Below, piece after piece: positions 15,371 to 19,173 of a stretch of 19,173 nucleotides of DNA (positions within the stretch are counted from its first letter, which is position 1; each line of letters begins with the position of its first letter). Below the pieces are notes generated by a model. That model did not search any database. It had not been told where the DNA came from and worked only from the letters and a program-made list of their open reading frames with translations. This DNA is from an uncultured Clostridia bacterium (GTDB lineage: Bacteria; Bacillota; Clostridia; TANB77; CAG-508): contig CAKPKU010000024.1 of the NCBI GenBank assembly GCA_934167365.1, forward strand, positions 1-19,173. The letters run 5' to 3'. The position numbers and the translations under genes were made by a program.

Positions 15371-15419
15371 AAACTGTCCCTTTTTCCATATTTGTGGAAA
15401 AGAGAACCGTCCCCTTTTC
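15371..15419. repeat. REP-like element between groES and groEL
   Basis: AACTGTCCC (15372-15380) and AACCGTCCCC (15405-15414) are near-identical direct repeats, each followed by TTTT. Between them TTTTCCA and TGGAAAA (15382-15401) form a perfect 7-bp hairpin with a 6-nt loop. On the other strand this gives the GGGGACGGTTCTC-type motif I recall from dispersed repeats tied to RAYT-like Y1 transposases. The GC-rich motif stands out in the AT-rich gap. It splits the operon's intergenic space without breaking either gene. Confidence 0.55.
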
Positions 15420-15426
15420 TTTTTTT

Positions 15427-15708
15427 TTATTCTACTATTGCTAGGATATCTGATTGTTTTACTATTATTAGGTCTTCGCCTTCATATTTTATTTCTGTTC
15501 CTGAATATTTATTTAATACTACTTTATCACCTTTTTTTATATACATTTTTACTTCTTTTCCATCTATATTTCCTCCAGGGCCTACTTCTAATACCTCTGC
15601 TATTTGTGGTTTTTCTTTTGCTGTACTTGTTAATATGATTCCGCTTTTTGTTGTTTCTTCACATTCTATCATTTTAACTACAACTCTGTCTAATAATGGT
15701 TTTAACAT
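15427..15708 (-). CDS. groES: Co-chaperonin GroES (10-kDa)
   Basis: GroES caps the GroEL ring as a heptamer. The 93 residues are full length: LKPLLDRVVVKMIE at the N-terminus, the mobile loop that contacts GroEL (EETTKSGIILTSTAKEKPQ, about 17-35), VLEVGPGGNIDGKEV, the KKGDKVVLNKYSGTEIKY roof region and DILAIVE at the end. AAGGAGG lies 7 nt before the ATG. It is first in the groES-groEL operon, with a CIRCE-type operator and promoter about 75-130 nt upstream. Confidence 0.98.
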   Translation of the reverse strand: MLKPLLDRVVVKMIECEETTKSGIILTSTAKEKPQIAEVLEVGPGGNIDGKEVKMYIKKGDKVVLNKYSGTEIKYEGEDLIIVKQSDILAIVE

Positions 15709-15780
15709 TATATTACCTCCTTAATATTACAATATCATTAATATATATTTAGCTTGTATTAATAATATGTATAAAAATTA

Positions 15781-15807
15781 TTAGCAGTCTATTTGCTAGA
15801 CTGCTAA
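15781..15807 (-). promoter_or_regulatory. CIRCE-type HrcA operator, compensated variant
   Basis: TTAGCAGTC, a 9-nt spacer and GACTGCTAA match the layout of CIRCE (TTAGCACTC-N9-GAGTGCTAA) with one change in each arm that keeps the arms complementary. The inverted repeat extends further in and out to a perfect 17-bp stem with a 5-nt loop (15775-15813). It lies at the groES promoter, where HrcA would repress until heat or unfolded proteins titrate it. The long stem could also act in the mRNA leader. Confidence 0.8.
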
Positions 15808-15808
15808 T

Positions 15809-15837
15809 AATTTATACCCTTTATTTGGAAAAGTCAA
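15809..15837 (-). promoter_or_regulatory. groES-groEL promoter
   Basis: On the minus strand TTGACT (15837-15832) is followed by TATAAA at 15 bp or TAAATT at 17 bp. The -10 region touches the CIRCE arm, as usual for HrcA-controlled promoters. Confidence 0.6.
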
Positions 15838-15895
15838 TATATATTTTTATAATTCACATATTTTTCACAATTAAATTTTAGCTTATAAAACAATA

Positions 15896-15912
15896 GCGGG
15901 CTAAAAGCCCGC
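15896..15912 (-). terminator. Terminator of cysS
   Basis: GCGGGCT, a 3-nt loop and AGCCCGC form a perfect 7-bp GC-rich stem, followed on the minus strand by TATTGTTTTAT. It stands 60 nt after the cysS stop and isolates cysS from the groES promoter. Confidence 0.8.
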
Positions 15913-15971
15913 GTTATATTGCTTGTGCACCAATATTATGTAGTAATTTTGTATGCATTATTTTATTTATA

Positions 15972-17357
15972 TTAGTTTTTTATTACAATTGTACCATCTT
16001 TACTATCTTTTACTGAATATCCTAAATTAGCTAATTCGGCTCTTAATTTATCTGATTCTTCCCAATTTTTGTTTGCTCTTGCTTCATTTCTTTTATTTAC
16101 TAAATCTTGTACTTCTGTTGGTAACACTAGCTCTTCTTTTTTATAATCTTTTAAATCAAATCCTAATACTTCATCAAATTTTAAAATTAAATTTGCAAGT
16201 TTTTGAGACTTTACTGGATTTTTAATAACATCCCATACTACACTCATTGCAACTGGCATGTTTAAATCATCATTTATTGCTTCTAAAAACTTTTGTTTAT
16301 AATCTTCTATTATTTGATTATCTATGTCTCCTTTTCCTTCTAAATGTTTTAAATATCCATCTCTTAAACGTGTTAATGCTGTTTTTGCTGAATCCATAGC
16401 TTCAAAAGTAAAGTTTATTTTTTTTCTGTAATGTGATGAAAAATTAAACATTCTATATACATATGGTTCATAACCTTTTTTATTTAAATCATCCAATGTA
16501 TATAAGTTTCCTAGACTTTTTGACATTTTTCCACCATTTACTTGTAAAAACTCTACATGCATCCAATAATGTGCAGGAATTTTACCACAAAATCCTTTTC
16601 CTTGAGCAATTTCGTTTTCGTGATGAACTGGTATATGGTCTACTCCACCTGTGTGTATATCAAATTCTTCACCTAAATATTTATGACCCATTGCAGAGCA
16701 TTCTAAATGCCAGCCTGGATAGCATTTTCCCCAGAATGTGTCCCACTTCATTAGATGATTTTCTGGCGCTTTTATCCATAATGCAAAATCATTTGGATGT
16801 TTTTTGTTTGGATCAACATCAATTCTTGCTTCAGTGTCTTTTTCATCAACATCTTTATTTGATAAAACTCCATATTTATCTAATTTTGATGTATCAAAAT
16901 ATATAGTATCCTCAGTTTCATATGTATAACCATTTTTAATTATTTGCTTTACATACTCTTCCATACATTTTATGTGCTTTGTTGCTCTTGCTATAATTTC
17001 TGGCATATATATATTCAATTTATTCATATCTCTTAAAAATATTTCTGTATAATAGTCTGCTATTTCAAATGGATCTTTATGCTCTATTCTTGCTGCTTTC
17101 ATCATTTTATCTTCGCCTTCATCAGCATCTGAAACTAGGTGTCCAACATCTGTTATATTCATTACATGTTTTAGTTCATAACCGTTATATTTTAACACTC
17201 TACGCAAATTATCCATAAATAAGTAAGCTCTTAAGTTTCCTATGTGTGCAAAACTATATACTGTAGGTCCACAAGAATATAGACAGACTTTTCCCTCATT
17301 TATTGGTTTAAATTCTTCTTTTTTCTTTGTCAATGTGTTATAAATGTTAATCTTCAT
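15972..17357 (-). CDS. cysS: Cysteinyl-tRNA synthetase
   Basis: CysRS charges tRNA-Cys and, in some bacteria, makes persulfidated cysteine. The 461 residues match the family. The HIGH-type motif is HIGN (38-41) in SCGPTVYSFAHIGNLRAY, and KMSKS is at 277-281 (GGKMSKSLGN). The zinc ligands that select cysteine are Cys29, Cys220 (HLECSAMG), His245 and Glu249 (VHHENE), spaced as in Escherichia coli. The C-terminal anticodon-binding part ends with EVQDLVNKRNEARANKNW, SDKLRAELANLGY and DGTIVIKN. AGGAGG precedes the ATG. No T-box leader is present: only about 70 bp separate it from the upstream remnant, and they carry a simple promoter. Confidence 0.98.
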   Translation of the reverse strand: MKINIYNTLTKKKEEFKPINEGKVCLYSCGPTVYSFAHIGNLRAYLFMDNLRRVLKYNGYELKHVMNITDVGHLVSDADEGEDKMMKAARIEHKDPFEIADYYTEIFLRDMNKLNIYMPEIIARATKHIKCMEEYVKQIIKNGYTYETEDTIYFDTSKLDKYGVLSNKDVDEKDTEARIDVDPNKKHPNDFALWIKAPENHLMKWDTFWGKCYPGWHLECSAMGHKYLGEEFDIHTGGVDHIPVHHENEIAQGKGFCGKIPAHYWMHVEFLQVNGGKMSKSLGNLYTLDDLNKKGYEPYVYRMFNFSSHYRKKINFTFEAMDSAKTALTRLRDGYLKHLEGKGDIDNQIIEDYKQKFLEAINDDLNMPVAMSVVWDVIKNPVKSQKLANLILKFDEVLGFDLKDYKKEELVLPTEVQDLVNKRNEARANKNWEESDKLRAELANLGYSVKDSKDGTIVIKN

Positions 17358-17389
17358 ATTCTTTACCTCCTACTTTTATTATATTGCAT

Positions 17390-17418
17390 ATTATACAATA
17401 TTGGTATTTATATTACAA
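17390..17418 (-). promoter_or_regulatory. Promoter of cysS
   Basis: On the minus strand TTGTAA (17418-17413) and TATAAT (17395-17390) are separated by 17 bp, about 33 nt before the cysS ATG. A second TATAAT follows closer to the gene. Confidence 0.6.
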
Positions 17419-17426
17419 TACTATTT

Positions 17427-17717
17427 TTATCTTAAATATCTTTTTAGAAGAAATATTAAGAAATATGGGAATGTATAAAAACTTCCATTAAATCCAATAT
17501 TTTGAAAGCTTAATTTAATTCCATACTTTATATCTTTATATTGTTTTTGAAGTGCAAAGTTTATTTCAATAACATTTGCATAGTTGTTTCTAGCGAAATT
17601 TCTTATTGATTCTGTTTTAACTATTTGTCTTACTCCTTTTACTATAAGTGGCTTTTTATTTGAACTTTGTTTCCATACAATTAAAAATTTATCTATTTTT
17701 CTTTTTAATAAATTCAT
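17427..17717 (-). pseudogene. Remnant of an AAA/DUF4143-type ATPase, internally deleted
   Basis: This 96-residue frame has the beginning and the end of a larger ATPase of about 400 or more residues and nothing between. Residues 4-63 (LLKRKIDKFLIVWK, KKPLIVKGVRQIVKTESIRNFA, NNYANVIEINF) match the N-terminus of the family, where the P-loop reads GARQxGKT. Residues about 64-96 (KYGIKLSFQNIGFNG then FYTFPYFLIFLLKRYL) match its usual C-terminal end. The P-loop here is GVRQIVKT, so the Gly before Lys is lost and ATP binding is unlikely. An ATG with AGGTAGGTG upstream is kept, so a peptide might still be made. A large in-frame deletion is the simplest explanation. Such ATPases are often found in many copies in gut Clostridia. 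Confidence 0.7.
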
Positions 17718-17872
17718 AATATCACCTACCTATAATTCCAAATATATCCAAGTATTTTTTCACAAAAATCCATGCATTTTTATTGTATTTTTCACAAAAT
17801 TCTTGTTGATAACATATAATCTTATTATATATTTGAGTTTTATTAATTAACAAAACAACATATTAAATGAAA

Positions 17873-17903
17873 AAAGTACTTCATTATTATTTTGAAGTAC
17901 TTT
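17873..17903 (-). terminator. Strong terminator of the LPKTG protein gene
   Basis: AAAGTACTTCA, a 9-nt loop and TGAAGTACTTT form a perfect 11-bp stem with T-runs outside on both strands, so it can work in both directions. It lies about 50 nt after the LPKTG gene's stop. The rest of 17718-17955 shows nothing else definite. Confidence 0.88.
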
Positions 17904-17955
17904 CTTTTTTATTCTATATTTTTTTTATATTCATTCTTTAACTATGTTTATATTA

Positions 17956-19173
17956 TTAAAAATCAAATTTCTTTACTTTTTTATATAAAACTACTGCGCT
18001 TATAGTACCTACTGCTAATAGTACTATTATTGTTGAACTTGCACCTGTTTTAGGTAATTTTGATGGTTTATTTTCTGAGTTATTATTTGTACCACCACTT
18101 GTACTTGTTATATTTGATATTTTAACTTCAACTGTTGTTGTTTTTCCATCTGAATCCTTTAATGTTACTGTTTCTGTTTTATTTTCAGTATATGTTTTTG
18201 TTAATGTTTTTCCATCTGATGATAAATTCCATCCGTCAACCTTTTCTACTGGTTTATTTGTTGTAATTGTTGCTGTAACACTTCCTGTTGTTGTTGCTGT
18301 TGTGCTATATTTTACTGTTGCAGTTAGATTTTCTGTATTATCAACATTGTCTCCACCATCATCTGTTATGTTATAGTCTGATAAAGTTTTTCCTGTATCA
18401 TATAGTCCATCATAAAAAGTATAACCATATACAATTTTACCACCATCATTTATTGATAATTGAACCCATAACAAATATAAACCATCTTTCCTATTATAAA
18501 AATCATGCCCATCAATATAAGAATAAGAACCTGAACTTTGTAAATTGCTATATCCACTAGTTAAAATTGCAATTTTTTCGTTAACCAATTTTGTGACATT
18601 GCTTTTTTCTTGATTATTATTTTTGTAATTTAACCACGCATCTATTATTTCTTTATCATTTACCTTCATAAATTGATATGTTACATTGCTTTTAACTTTA
18701 TTATATAAAGATTTATTACAATAAGACCAACCATAAGAACCTCCTGTAAACTTGCCATTATCAAGATCATCAAAAGAAACACCAGCACAAATTTCTAAAG
18801 CAGGTGTTAAGTCAACTTTAACTTTAATAGCATTACTATTTGCATCATCTTTTTTCTTTATCCAAATTAATCCATCATTTGTTTTTGCTAATATTGGTGT
18901 TATTTTTGCATCTGAACCACCTAATGTAATTTTAGCTGTTGTAGCTGTTCTTGTATTTAGATCAAACCATTCTGTTGGCTCTTCTCCTGATTGTGTTGTT
19001 AATGCATATTGGTATCCACCTGTTTCTTCTAGTGTTAGTTCACTTAAGTCCACAACAATTGTACCATCATTAGATGGATATGTATATGTTGTTTTTATTT
19101 CGGCAGCAAAACTTTTTGTTGATAATATCAATAATGTTGCTACCATAATTATTGACATTATAATAATTTTCTT
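17956..19173 (-). CDS. LPKTG cell-wall-anchored surface protein (5' end off the window)
   Basis: The frame runs to the right edge. The first visible codons are KKIIIMSIIMVATLL, so the true start (probably Met just before KK) lies a few bases outside. Counting from the internal Met at 19158, residues 1-19 complete a signal peptide ending SFAA, followed by a beta-rich exported region with no family I can name (about 20-270). A bacterial Ig-like module is at about 275-345 (TATVKYSTTATTTGSVTATI then KVDGWNLSSDGKTLTKTYTEN), of the kind repeated in clostridial surface proteins. A Ser/Asn-rich spacer, LPKTG at 368-372, a hydrophobic helix and the basic tail KKVKKFDF complete the sorting signal. It would be anchored by a housekeeping sortase or by the sortase at 3343-3981. 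Function is unknown. Confidence 0.85.
   Translation of the reverse strand, partial: KKIIIMSIIMVATLLILSTKSFAAEIKTTYTYPSNDGTIVVDLSELTLEETGGYQYALTTQSGEEPTEWFDLNTRTATTAKITLGGSDAKITPILAKTNDGLIWIKKKDDANSNAIKVKVDLTPALEICAGVSFDDLDNGKFTGGSYGWSYCNKSLYNKVKSNVTYQFMKVNDKEIIDAWLNYKNNNQEKSNVTKLVNEKIAILTSGYSNLQSSGSYSYIDGHDFYNRKDGLYLLWVQLSINDGGKIVYGYTFYDGLYDTGKTLSDYNITDDGGDNVDNTENLTATVKYSTTATTTGSVTATITTNKPVEKVDGWNLSSDGKTLTKTYTENKTETVTLKDSDGKTTTVEVKISNITSTSGGTNNNSENKPSKLPKTGASSTIIVLLAVGTISAVVLYKKVKKFDF

Noticed and set aside
15392..15724. Plus-strand open frame beginning in the groES-groEL gap
   Set aside because: Its start comes from the REP-like repeat and the rest is antisense to groES.
15775..15813. The 17-bp palindrome as the terminator of cysS
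   Set aside because: cysS already has a GC-rich terminator at 15896-15912, and the palindrome follows a promoter and matches the CIRCE layout, so an operator is the better reading.
17358..17430. T-box riboswitch upstream of cysS
   Set aside because: The space is too short and holds only a promoter and ribosome site; no specifier stem, T-box bulge or terminator is visible.
1..19173. CRISPR array, tRNA or rRNA genes
   Set aside because: No regularly spaced direct repeats and no cloverleaf or rRNA-like stretch were seen on reading both strands.

Overview
The window is very AT-rich and every gene in it is read on the minus strand. AGGAGG-type ribosome binding sites, TTG and GTG starts, LPXTG surface proteins, a class D-like sortase, groES under a CIRCE-type operator and the remains of a sporulation sigma factor all point to a low-GC Firmicute, most likely a Clostridia-type and probably host-associated bacterium. 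TGA is used as a stop, so this is not a mollicute code.

Bases 1-1281, accessory region. A ParE/Phd-type toxin-antitoxin pair sits between two copies of a 14-bp direct repeat. Beside it is the 5' half of sigK, broken off exactly where skin-type elements interrupt sigK in other spore formers, and also carrying a frameshift. This may be the edge of a sigK intervening element or the scar of one.

Bases 1282-4144, surface-display operon. It runs sortase, then an LPRTG surface protein (thioester-like domain plus two Cna-B/SpaA domains), then a 31-residue membrane peptide, then a small XRE-type regulator. A good promoter and the dprA terminator lie upstream. The thioester domain has Lys where the bond-forming Gln is expected.

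Bases 4153-10971, housekeeping. It holds dprA, a 387-bp intergenic stretch packed with hairpins, then in transcription order thyX-like, dxs, ylmH and folD, preceded by a VTT-family membrane protein with its own terminator. ThyX and FolD both act on methylene-tetrahydrofolate, and Dxs starts isoprenoid synthesis. The ThyX-like protein looks like a fused tandem duplication.

Bases 11079-13272 encode an OmpR-type response regulator and its histidine kinase, which overlap. Bases 13620-15840 hold groES-groEL. groES has a compensated CIRCE variant at its promoter, and a REP-like repeat lies between the two genes.

Bases 15896-19173 hold cysS with its terminator and promoter, a gutted ATPase remnant, a strong terminator, and an LPKTG surface protein whose first codon lies just off the right edge.

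The most unusual points are the sigK fragment ending at the skin junction, the tandem ThyX, the Gln-to-Lys thioester domain, the compensated CIRCE, and several REP-like or hairpin-rich intergenic elements. No complete new defence or mobile system could be demonstrated.
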